DNA of 35,561 nt from a virus, in IMG/VR virus record IMGVR_UViG_3300042486_000700, positions 1-35,561 of that record, one strand, 5' to 3'. Made by a program: the position numbers and the translations under genes. Below are positions 26,691-33,554 of the stretch, one piece after another. Within the stretch, counting starts at the first letter, position 1. The number at the start of each line of letters is the position of its first letter. The notes under the pieces are model-generated. The model was not told where the DNA came from. It saw only the letters and a list, made by a program, of their open reading frames with translations, and did no database searches.

Positions 26691-28067
26691 TTAATTTTGT
26701 TGTTGTTCTCTTAATTTTCTTTTTTCTAATAATTCTTTAACTCTATCCCTCTTTCTCTCTTCTTGTTGTTCTTCAAATCCTAAAAATGTTACCGAACTTT
26801 CAGTGTCTATCTCAAGTAATTCGTTGTTGAATTTACAATTCTCAAATACAACCCCATCCTTACCCAATCTTGATTTGGTAATTGCAATCGTTGCCAAATT
26901 CATTTCTTTTTGTTGTAATGTTTTAGCCACCGATATAATTACGTGTCCTACTTGTGCTTTCTTAATTGAACCTCCCATTTGGTCTGTAGTTACAACCTCA
27001 GATGAGATTGAACTTCTATTACCTTGTGTTGCAGTCCAACCAACTAAATTAAGTTCATGACACATCGCCTCAAATCCTCTCATAACCGAACCCTCAGCTT
27101 TCCACTCATCTTTACTACTACTTTCAGGAACCACACAATCAATATAGTCTAACAAAACTAAATCAATTTTTGTTCCATCCGCAATCATCTTTCTAATCTG
27201 ATTTTTTATATGGTTCATTGTAACAGAATCTGAAGGGAGTTTTTTCAAGATTAACTCGTTCTTCATCGTCTCTTTAATTTCGGTAATTTTACCCATCACC
27301 TCGTCTTTGTGATTCATTAAATTATCTGGTTCAATACCAGTCCAAAGTGTGAAGTGTTTTCTTTGAACGATTTTAGGATTGTCTTCAAAAAATATTTGAA
27401 GAACACTATAACCGAGGTTAAATGCTGTGTTCGCAATTTTGGTTAATATTGTGGTTTTACCCACACCTGTTGGTGCCAATATCACACCAATCTCACCTTT
27501 TGCTAACCCACCTTTTAACAACTTGTCAATACCCGGAATACCCATTGGTATTGGATGTCTGAAGTCCTCATCCAAAACACTATCAAGATTGGAAAAGATA
27601 TCCGTTATTCCGGTATCTCTTTCTCCTACTTGTAACGCTTCTCGAACCAACCCTTCAACTTTATCATAAGATTCAAAATCACCTTCGGTGATGATTTTTT
27701 GAGCCCTATCCATCGCTTTTTGAAGTTCTTGTTGTTTACAGAATTTCAAGGCTTTCTCTTGAACGAATTGGGTTCCTTCAAATGGAGCGTCTTTAACTTG
27801 TGTTATGGTATCAAGAACGATTTTAGCAACCAGTTCTTGTGAGATTTCAGACCTAACAATTTGTTCAAGAGTATCGAAATTAGGTGTTGATTGGTATTTT
27901 GTATAATACTCTTTAGTCATCTGTAAGATGATTTTAAAGTATTTGTTGTCAAAGTAAGAACTCTCAATTACATCCATGATGGTCATTGAAAATTCCTTAT
28001 CTACTATGATTTGGTTTAAAAGTTGTAATTGAAATGTATTCCCTAAATAATCAAAATTCTTGTTCAT
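26691..28067 (-). CDS. gp41: Replicative DNA helicase, DnaB / T4 gp41 type
   Basis: 458 residues from the ATG at 28065-28067. The C-terminal RecA-like motor has Walker A APTGVGKTT (residues 198-206), Walker B LVLLDY (303-308) and a later TATQGNRSS segment, preceded by GIPGIDKLLKGGLAKGE, which is typical of the DnaB/gp41 fold. The first 150 residues are a helical N-terminal domain without obvious sequence identity to DnaB. The C-terminus is a charged Arg/Lys/Glu/Gln helix (EERKRDRVKELLEKRKLREQ) that could bind a loader or primase. It would unwind DNA 5'-3' at the fork. It lies between the unknown 150-aa gene and nrdB. No primase or loader is recognised in the window. Confidence 0.9.
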   Translation of the reverse strand: MNKNFDYLGNTFQLQLLNQIIVDKEFSMTIMDVIESSYFDNKYFKIILQMTKEYYTKYQSTPNFDTLEQIVRSEISQELVAKIVLDTITQVKDAPFEGTQFVQEKALKFCKQQELQKAMDRAQKIITEGDFESYDKVEGLVREALQVGERDTGITDIFSNLDSVLDEDFRHPIPMGIPGIDKLLKGGLAKGEIGVILAPTGVGKTTILTKIANTAFNLGYSVLQIFFEDNPKIVQRKHFTLWTGIEPDNLMNHKDEVMGKITEIKETMKNELILKKLPSDSVTMNHIKNQIRKMIADGTKIDLVLLDYIDCVVPESSSKDEWKAEGSVMRGFEAMCHELNLVGWTATQGNRSSISSEVVTTDQMGGSIKKAQVGHVIISVAKTLQQKEMNLATIAITKSRLGKDGVVFENCKFNNELLEIDTESSVTFLGFEEQQEERKRDRVKELLEKRKLREQQQN

Positions 28068-28102
28068 ATGTTCTTTGTAAGTTTCTCTGTTTTATTAAAT
28101 AG

Positions 28103-28555
28103 TTACTTACTCAAATCAATTCCCAAATAATTAAAATTTAATTTGTTTGTGGAAAAAATGTCAGTCAGTTCACGAAGTGCATCTTTCAAAATTGGTCGTA
28201 TATCAACCGTGTAACGAACTTTCGGTGGGAATAATTTTCCATCAAAAATTCTATGACAAATTGTCTGTTCTCCAAGTTTAATATAAATGTTAAAAATTTC
28301 CGGACCATCTGTGAACGATGTATTCATTATTGTTGGGTCGTTTGAAATTGAGTCTTGATTATCCATCATATAGGTAACCGTTTTCATTTTTAAGTTATAT
28401 TCCAACGCTTCCTTGAAGTGTTTCATATAGTAATGGAATTCCAACGAATTTTTTGCTTTAGGATTAAATCCTCTAACATTGAAAAATCTTTGAACTATGA
28501 TATTGTCATTTAATGTCAATAAAAATTCAATTTTTGTGCTTTCCTGTTCTCTCAT
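28103..28555 (-). CDS. Unknown 150-aa protein of the replication operon
   Basis: 150 residues from the ATG at 28553-28555, packed between the RNase H-like gene (4 bp away) and the helicase gene. Sequence: an N-terminal strand region (KIEFLLTLNDNIIVQRFF), the motif NVRGFNPKAKNSLEF, a helix, then a second half with similar design (FNIYIKLGEQTICHRIFDG). The two halves could be a duplicated fold: IVQRFFNVRGFNPKAK and ICHRIFDGKLFPPKVR are alike in spacing. No known family recognised. The position suggests an accessory of fork or recombination proteins. Confidence 0.65.
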   Translation of the reverse strand: MREQESTKIEFLLTLNDNIIVQRFFNVRGFNPKAKNSLEFHYYMKHFKEALEYNLKMKTVTYMMDNQDSISNDPTIMNTSFTDGPEIFNIYIKLGEQTICHRIFDGKLFPPKVRYTVDIRPILKDALRELTDIFSTNKLNFNYLGIDLSK

Positions 28556-28559
28556 AAAT

Positions 28560-29561
28560 TTAAATTTTTTGTGTGTTTCTTTTTTCTTTTCTTGTTAATT
28601 TCATAAATGGTTTGAGGAAATTTACCCAAGCGTCATCATCTTTCGGTAAATACTTAAAGAGCCCGTCCTCCATCATCATTCTCATTAAGTTTTTGTATCC
28701 CCTATCTGTTGGGTCAATACTATCGTTTAAAATCTGTTCTACTAAGTTTTTTCCATCATCGGTAATAAGGGGGTTTTTAAGGTCAACAATTTTTCTATTC
28801 GTATTATAAAACTCTTCTCCAAGTATAGACAATTTTGTCTTACCTGTCAAAATATTATTTAAAGTTTTAATTGGTTTCTTTTGTTCAATATTTCGGGCAC
28901 ACTCCAATAATTCCTCCACAGTACAAGGTTTCTCTTGTATTTGAGGGAAATATTTAATCAATGTTTTTTCTCCCAATCCTTCAATACCATAAATGTTATC
29001 GGATTTGTCACCAGTAAAGATTTTGGTTAGTAATACATTATGGTGGGGAATATCAACCTTATTAATGGTTATCATATCCCCATTCTTATAATATTGTTTT
29101 GATATTGGTGAATAAATGGTTACCCTCTCGGAGATGAGTTGAGTAAGGTCTTTGTCCGCCGAGAAGATAATAATATCCTCATCAGTTGTAATTTGTGTAT
29201 AATACGCCATTAAATCATCGGCCTCATTATCTTTAACCTCAACCTGTCTAACAAAGATTTCTTCCAAATATTGTTTTACACGGACTTTTTGTTGAAGATA
29301 CGACTCGTATTTGAACTCGTTCATATCTTGTCTTCGGTTCGCCTTATATTGGGGGTAAATGGACTTTCTAATAGATGAATTTGATTCACCATCCCAGAAT
29401 ACAATTACTTTATCGTGATTGTGTTCTTCAAGAAATTTTCGTAAGATATTGATGAAATGGTAAATTCCTCCCAAGTGTTCACCATCATTGTATAAATCTC
29501 TAGCCCCATGAAAGCCTATCTTAAATAGGTTGTCACCGTCAACTAATAATGTTTTTTTCAA
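28560..29561 (-). CDS. rnh: 5'-3' exonuclease / RNase H (FEN-like), T4 rnh type
   Basis: 333 residues starting at a TTG (29559-29561). No in-frame ATG upstream is possible because a TAA lies three codons before it, and the next residues KKTLLVDGDNLFK are the conserved N-terminus, so TTG is well supported. PIN-domain metal ligands: Asp8, Asp10, Asp57 (FWDG), Glu113/Asp115/Asp116 (NEADD), Asp136 and Asp138 (SADKDL). The helix-hairpin region GDKSDNIYGIEGLGEKT (184-200) binds duplex DNA. T4 RNase H (305 residues) removes RNA primers from lagging-strand fragments; the same job is likely here. A basic tail (KLTRKEKRNTQK) ends the protein. Confidence 0.92.
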   Translation of the reverse strand: MKKTLLVDGDNLFKIGFHGARDLYNDGEHLGGIYHFINILRKFLEEHNHDKVIVFWDGESNSSIRKSIYPQYKANRRQDMNEFKYESYLQQKVRVKQYLEEIFVRQVEVKDNEADDLMAYYTQITTDEDIIIFSADKDLTQLISERVTIYSPISKQYYKNGDMITINKVDIPHHNVLLTKIFTGDKSDNIYGIEGLGEKTLIKYFPQIQEKPCTVEELLECARNIEQKKPIKTLNNILTGKTKLSILGEEFYNTNRKIVDLKNPLITDDGKNLVEQILNDSIDPTDRGYKNLMRMMMEDGLFKYLPKDDDAWVNFLKPFMKLTRKEKRNTQKI

Positions 29562-29578
29562 TTTTTTTTATTTATTGA

Positions 29579-30574
29579 TTAACAATTTGTTTCCTCTTTT
29601 TTGAATGTTGGTTTGATATATTCTCCCAAAAATTCCGTAAATATCGCCTCCATTACCGGAACACATATTGAATTACCGGCCAACGCAATATGATTATTTG
29701 TTGAAAGATTTGTCGATAATAATTTAGTGATGTCATCTTCTCTAACACCCATAAATCTATAACCCTCTCGTCCTGTAATAGTTCTCACTCTACCATCAAC
29801 CATAATCTGTGGCGAACCTGTTGTCGTCAAACAAGGGGAACACCCATCTATAGAATATATACGTCTTGCTTGGTCATATTTAACATCGTTTCTTCTTGCC
29901 ACAAGTTTACACACACTATCTTTTTTAGGTGTATTAGGGGTAATCTCACATTCAATAAATAAATCTTCCTTGATATCTTTATCAATAAATGACCTCATTG
30001 ATACTCTATCTTTTCTATGTTTATCAACACCACTCATAATAGATTCAACTTCTTCGTTTGTCATTCCATAAACAGACATCATGAACACTCTTTCTCTATT
30101 CTGTGGACACCCAAAGTTAGCACCATTAAGAACCTTCCAAGAACAACCATATCCCAAATCATTTAAGAATGAAATATGACTTTTAAAGTTTTCAATGTGA
30201 TTATGTGATACCAAATTTTTAACATTCTCCATTAAAAGATATTTGGGTTGGTTTTTAGTTAAAATTCTTTCAACTTCATATAATAAACCACTCCTCGTAC
30301 CTCTTTGAATACCCTTTTGAATCCCTGATATTGAAATATCTTGACAAGGGAAAGAATATGTCATTAGGTCACATTGGGGGTAATTATCTTCACTTACTTT
30401 AGATATATCCCCCAAATTACCCAACGTTGTTTCGTGTAATGAATCGTATGCGATATTTGCGGTTTTAAGTATGTCACAATTTGCGACATTCTCATAATCA
30501 ACACCAATATAATTTAGTGCTAATTCTTGAGTCCCATAACCCGAAAATAATGATATAACTTTTAACTTATTCAT
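29579..30574 (-). CDS. DNA (cytosine-5) methyltransferase
   Basis: 331 residues from the ATG at 30572-30574. All key C5-methyltransferase motifs are intact: motif I SLFSGYGTQE (SAM binding), motif IV SFPCQDIS with catalytic Cys77, motif VI MENVKN (116-118 ENV), motif VIII QNRERV (158-163) and motif X LAGNSICVPV (300-302 GNS). The stretch between VIII and X is the target-recognition region (with CSPCLTTTGSPQI); the target sequence cannot be read from it. No restriction enzyme lies next to it. It is 5 bp after uvsX and 17 bp before the exonuclease, inside the replication operon, which suggests protection of phage DNA from host restriction. Confidence 0.93.
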   Translation of the reverse strand: MNKLKVISLFSGYGTQELALNYIGVDYENVANCDILKTANIAYDSLHETTLGNLGDISKVSEDNYPQCDLMTYSFPCQDISISGIQKGIQRGTRSGLLYEVERILTKNQPKYLLMENVKNLVSHNHIENFKSHISFLNDLGYGCSWKVLNGANFGCPQNRERVFMMSVYGMTNEEVESIMSGVDKHRKDRVSMRSFIDKDIKEDLFIECEITPNTPKKDSVCKLVARRNDVKYDQARRIYSIDGCSPCLTTTGSPQIMVDGRVRTITGREGYRFMGVREDDITKLLSTNLSTNNHIALAGNSICVPVMEAIFTEFLGEYIKPTFKKEETNC

Positions 30575-30579
30575 GTTTT

Positions 30580-31587
30580 TTATTTATCTTCCTCAATTTC
30601 TTCTTTCAAATCAAAATCACCATCAACACCAATGATATCTTTCCAATAATCAGCATATTCTTTCTTGTATTTTTCAATATTAGATTTTTCTTCCACAGAA
30701 TCTTTACCCGCCAAAAACCCATGCGGTGTAACAATTATTTTACCATCATCATAACCTAATCCCGAGATATGATTCTTTAATACAGATACTTTACTTCTTA
30801 TTGCAAACTTAATTGAACGTTTGTCTTTTGTTGCCGTAATTTTTGTAGTTCCCGCACCTTTTTGATTTCCAAATAAGAATACTAAAGACGAGTTTAACCA
30901 AATTGCTTCACCACCTTTCGCCTTAATCTTAGGCTGGCCAAACGGATTGTCAGGCAACTCTACCCAAGGCTGATTCACGATTATTAAAGTATTTTCATAT
31001 TTTGAATCTGCTTTACGAGAACCCGAGATACGTTGATTTATACCCATACCTATTTTATCGGCTAGTGTTGAAGCATTGTGTTGTTTCCCACCTTTTCCCT
31101 CATAAGTCATTTTACAAGGAACTGAACCAACAGAATCCCACATAAAACATAAACTATAATCTAATTCACCTTTTTCTTGTGCATCTAATAATGAGTTAAT
31201 ATAATCCGTGATTTGTTCAATATAATCGAAATTATTGTTGAATATATAGAATCCATCCCAGTCTAATTCACCGGTCTCTTCATCAATAACCTCTTCGCAC
31301 TCAAATCCCATAAGTTTAGCATGTTCAAAAGACCACTTCTGTTCTGTAATAATAAAAACAGGAAGAATACCTTTCTTTTGAGCGTCAACCGCAGTTTTAA
31401 CTAACGCAGTTGTTTTACCCGTATCAGAGTGACCCAAAAACATATTTAAGTGTCCTATCGCCGGACCCGGTAATCCCACCGCATCCAAGAAGTCAGGACC
31501 CAAATCAAAAAATCTTTGGGGTTTATATTTTGCAGATGTTGAGAACTTTTTCTTCAACGAACTGAAATCATTTTTCTTTATTGCCAT
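30580..31587 (-). CDS. uvsX: UvsX/RecA-like recombinase
   Basis: 335 residues from the ATG at 31585-31587. It has Walker A GHSDTGKTT (52-60), a TEQKWS segment with a likely catalytic Glu82, Walker B LCFMWDS (146-152) and an IIVNQPW element (202-208), in RecA order. The N-terminus (KYKPQRFFDLGPDFLDAVGL) resembles UvsX more than host RecA. The C-terminus is acidic (FDLKEEIEEDK). It would form filaments on single-stranded DNA for strand exchange and recombination-dependent replication. It is first in the replication operon. The gp32 terminator ends only about 17 bp upstream, so its transcription may depend on readthrough. Confidence 0.88.
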   Translation of the reverse strand: MAIKKNDFSSLKKKFSTSAKYKPQRFFDLGPDFLDAVGLPGPAIGHLNMFLGHSDTGKTTALVKTAVDAQKKGILPVFIITEQKWSFEHAKLMGFECEEVIDEETGELDWDGFYIFNNNFDYIEQITDYINSLLDAQEKGELDYSLCFMWDSVGSVPCKMTYEGKGGKQHNASTLADKIGMGINQRISGSRKADSKYENTLIIVNQPWVELPDNPFGQPKIKAKGGEAIWLNSSLVFLFGNQKGAGTTKITATKDKRSIKFAIRSKVSVLKNHISGLGYDDGKIIVTPHGFLAGKDSVEEKSNIEKYKKEYADYWKDIIGVDGDFDLKEEIEEDK

Positions 31588-31604
31588 AATTTTTGTTTTT
31601 AATT

Positions 31605-31644
31605 AAAAAAAACATTCTCAAGGACGAAATATCTTTGAGAATGT
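31605..31644 (-). terminator. Rho-independent terminator after the SSB gene
   Basis: On the minus strand, 13 bases after the SSB stop codon, ACATTCTCAAAG pairs with CTTGAGAATGT (12 bp counting one G-U pair) around a 9-base loop, followed by a run of T residues. It sits 17 bp before the uvsX start. Confidence 0.85.
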
Positions 31645-31657
31645 CTTCGATGAGTTA

Positions 31658-32515
31658 TTAAAATGGTAATTCACCATCCACCTCGTCATTTACTTGAGGG
31701 TCGATGATAGTTGTTTCTGATTTTTTAGAACCACCCATAGTTGTTGTAGATTCTACATCATTACTATATACATATCCACCTTTTTCACTATCCCATTTTG
31801 GAGTTTCTCCACGAGCAATAGCTTCAAGATATTCAACAGGTTTTTTAGAATAAACATCTAACCAAGTTAATTCATCATTAACCCAAGCGTTACCTTGTTC
31901 TTTTTCGTCATGAACCGGAGTTGGGTCATCATACATAATTGTTGATACACTTGTATATTCTTTACCTGCCGGTGTTTTAGACTTTGTAAGTTCTATGATA
32001 AGGTCGCGACCTTTTTCAGGGTCTGTGATGTCTCCTTTGTTTCTCCAAATAGGAATAATCTTATCTAAGATACCATCATTTTTGTAGTTGTGTTTGAATC
32101 TCCAAAATTTTGGTCCATCCGCTTCATTATCTCTATCAATAACTTTAACGATGTAAAATTTACGAGATTTATATTGTTTTGCCAATTCTTTGTCAGACTC
32201 TTTACCCGTAGATATCAATTCTTCATAAACCTCATTTAAAGGAGAACGCTCATTGTCATTCTTTCCCGGGTCATAGAATTTCTGCCATTGTCCACCTACT
32301 TGGATTTCGTGATACCAAGCTTCTTTAAATGGTGAACTTCCGTCATGTGTTGGTAGGATACGTATTCTACGTTGTCCTGATTTTTCTTTTTCCCCAAGAA
32401 TAAGAGCGAAATACTTTTTCATTCTTTCATCTTGAGACAATTTACCTTGGGCCCCGCCCCCTCCTTGTTGTGCTTTTTCGTACTGTGCCAATACGGCGTC
32501 TAATGAACTCATCAT
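31658..32515 (-). CDS. gp32: Single-stranded DNA-binding protein, T4 gp32-like
   Basis: 285 residues from the ATG at 32513-32515 (followed by a second ATG). The N-terminal helix (SLDAVLAQYEKAQQ), the core with GQRRIRILPTHDG and KEAWYHEIQV, then the KFYIVKVIDRDNEADGPKFW strand region, fit gp32-like proteins of T4-related phages. It would coat single-stranded DNA and interact with UvsX and the helicase. The protein contains no Cys at all, so the zinc site of T4 gp32 is absent. The last residues, VNDEVDGELPF, resemble the acidic C-terminal tip of bacterial SSB (DDDIPF in E. coli) rather than the T4 tail. It has its own candidate promoter and a terminator. Confidence 0.82.
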   Translation of the reverse strand: MMSSLDAVLAQYEKAQQGGGGAQGKLSQDERMKKYFALILGEKEKSGQRRIRILPTHDGSSPFKEAWYHEIQVGGQWQKFYDPGKNDNERSPLNEVYEELISTGKESDKELAKQYKSRKFYIVKVIDRDNEADGPKFWRFKHNYKNDGILDKIIPIWRNKGDITDPEKGRDLIIELTKSKTPAGKEYTSVSTIMYDDPTPVHDEKEQGNAWVNDELTWLDVYSKKPVEYLEAIARGETPKWDSEKGGYVYSNDVESTTTMGGSKKSETTIIDPQVNDEVDGELPF

Positions 32516-32534
32516 GTGTTTTACGTTTTAAATT

Positions 32535-32542
32535 TATAAATA
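32535..32542 (-). promoter_or_regulatory. TATTTATA element before the SSB gene
   Basis: The minus strand reads TATTTATA 19 bp before the SSB start codon, in the predicted leader or just downstream of the candidate promoter. It belongs to the recurrent set described in the findings. Confidence 0.35.
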
Positions 32543-32550
32543 ATTAATTA

Positions 32551-32579
32551 ATGATAACTGATATTACCCATATAGTCAA
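32551..32579 (-). promoter_or_regulatory. Candidate promoter of the SSB gene
   Basis: On the minus strand TTGACT (32574-32579), a 17-base spacer and TATCAT (32551-32556) match a sigma-70-type promoter with ideal spacing. It lies right after the preceding terminator and predicts a leader of about 29 bases. This is the best promoter-like sequence seen in the window, but a Bacteroidota sigma factor would favour another consensus. Confidence 0.45.
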
Positions 32580-32581
32580 AT

Positions 32582-32608
32582 AAAAAAAACCACCTTTTGG
32601 GTGGTTTT
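32582..32608 (-). terminator. Rho-independent terminator after the coiled-coil gene
   Basis: About 20 bases after the stop of the 218-aa gene, the minus strand forms AAAACCACC / GGTGGTTTT (9 bp, 5-base loop) followed by TTTTA. It ends the transcript coming from the hub gene and is followed at once by the SSB promoter candidate. Confidence 0.88.
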
Positions 32609-32628
32609 GTTGTTTAGGTTTTTTCTAT

Positions 32629-33285
32629 TTATTTGTATTTATACTCATCTTTAAATCCGATACCTTGAAATGAATTTTTAATGTCATTTACATTTATATC
32701 AGTAACATCGTCAGCGGTTAAAATATAATCATTTTTTCCTGTTTTTTCCATCTCCTCTTGTTTATCATCAAAAAATTGTGATAATTTTTGATTAAAAGGA
32801 TATGAATCATAACTTCTTAATTCTAATTTTTCCTGAGGTGTTTTTTCTCTGTATTTTTCAATTTTGTTTTCAAGTGAGTTAAGTTTATTCATAATGGTAT
32901 CCATCTCACTTAATTTTTGTTCTAAATTACTTAATTGACCAAATAAGTTTTCAAAATAATCATCTTGTTTTGTTTGAATACTTTTTTGAGCATCCACTAA
33001 TTCAGTAATATCAAGTTCTTCAGAACCTGAAGTTTCATCCGTATTTTCTTCCGAGTTTCCTTCGTCATCAATTTTTTCAACATCTGGGTCAGATTCAACA
33101 TCAATAGGTTCGGGTGTCGCTTCCGCTCCGGGTACTGGTGGCGCCATCCCTGCATCAGGTGCCGGTGCAATATCATCACCAGGTAATGGTGTTGTTAAAT
33201 CATCAATTGCATCTTGTTCTGAAATATAATTATTAATACTTCTATATCTTTGGATTTCCGCCAATATTTTTTTATCTAAACTCAT
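32629..33285 (-). CDS. Acidic coiled-coil protein, function unknown
   Basis: 218 residues from the ATG at 33283-33285. Residues 1-25 (MSLDKKILAEIQRYRSINNY) form a helix. Residues about 30-95 are a low-complexity Pro/Ala then Asp/Glu/Ser-rich linker. Residues about 98-150 form a coiled coil with heptad-like Leu/Ile/Met (LFGQLSNLEQKLSEMDTIMN). The C-terminal 65 residues are a small mixed domain ending in Lys/Tyr. This layout resembles scaffold or prohead-core style proteins, but I do not recognise a family. It is transcribed after the 74-aa gene (4 bp apart) and closed by a terminator, so it belongs with the virion genes upstream rather than with the SSB unit. Confidence 0.7.
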   Translation of the reverse strand: MSLDKKILAEIQRYRSINNYISEQDAIDDLTTPLPGDDIAPAPDAGMAPPVPGAEATPEPIDVESDPDVEKIDDEGNSEENTDETSGSEELDITELVDAQKSIQTKQDDYFENLFGQLSNLEQKLSEMDTIMNKLNSLENKIEKYREKTPQEKLELRSYDSYPFNQKLSQFFDDKQEEMEKTGKNDYILTADDVTDINVNDIKNSFQGIGFKDEYKYK

Positions 33286-33289
33286 TTAA

Positions 33290-33514
33290 TTAACCGTTTA
33301 ATAATTGTTTTATACCTCTTGAGGTTTCAACTCTAACTCTTTTATTAGCGGTTGTTTGATGTCCGGCTCTTTCAATTAGACCGTCTCTCTCTCTAACCAC
33401 ATAACAATCACCAGTATCTAAGTCACAAACTTGTTTGGTTCCATCACCATTATCTTCTTCAGAGTATCTAACCGATTTTCCAAGATAGTTGTCTAATGCT
33501 GTTTTTAAATTCAT
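33290..33514 (-). CDS. Small unknown protein (74 aa)
   Basis: 74 residues from the ATG at 33512-33514. The sequence has a short helix (LKTALDNYLGKSVRY) and an acidic turn with two Cys close together (VCDLDTGDCYVV). A basic C-terminus follows, with RVRVETSRGIKQLL. Tight spacing (4 bp) to the next gene and intact codon structure support it as a real gene. The Cys pair could bind metal or form a disulfide; no family recognised. Confidence 0.6.
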   Translation of the reverse strand: MNLKTALDNYLGKSVRYSEEDNGDGTKQVCDLDTGDCYVVRERDGLIERAGHQTTANKRVRVETSRGIKQLLNG

Positions 33515-33528
33515 AAAATTATTTTATA

Positions 33529-33536
33529 TATAAATA
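33529..33536 (-). promoter_or_regulatory. TATTTATA element before the 74-aa gene
   Basis: The minus strand reads TATTTATA 14 bp upstream of the start codon in the 40-bp gap after the hub gene. It is one of the recurrent pre-start elements. Confidence 0.35.
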
Positions 33537-33554
33537 TATCGTAAATCAAATAAA

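Noticed and set aside
33521-33549. TTGATT, 17 bases, TAAAAT on the minus strand before the 74-aa gene
   Set aside because: Transcription would start at or inside the ATG, and the sequence is too AT-rich for the match to mean much.
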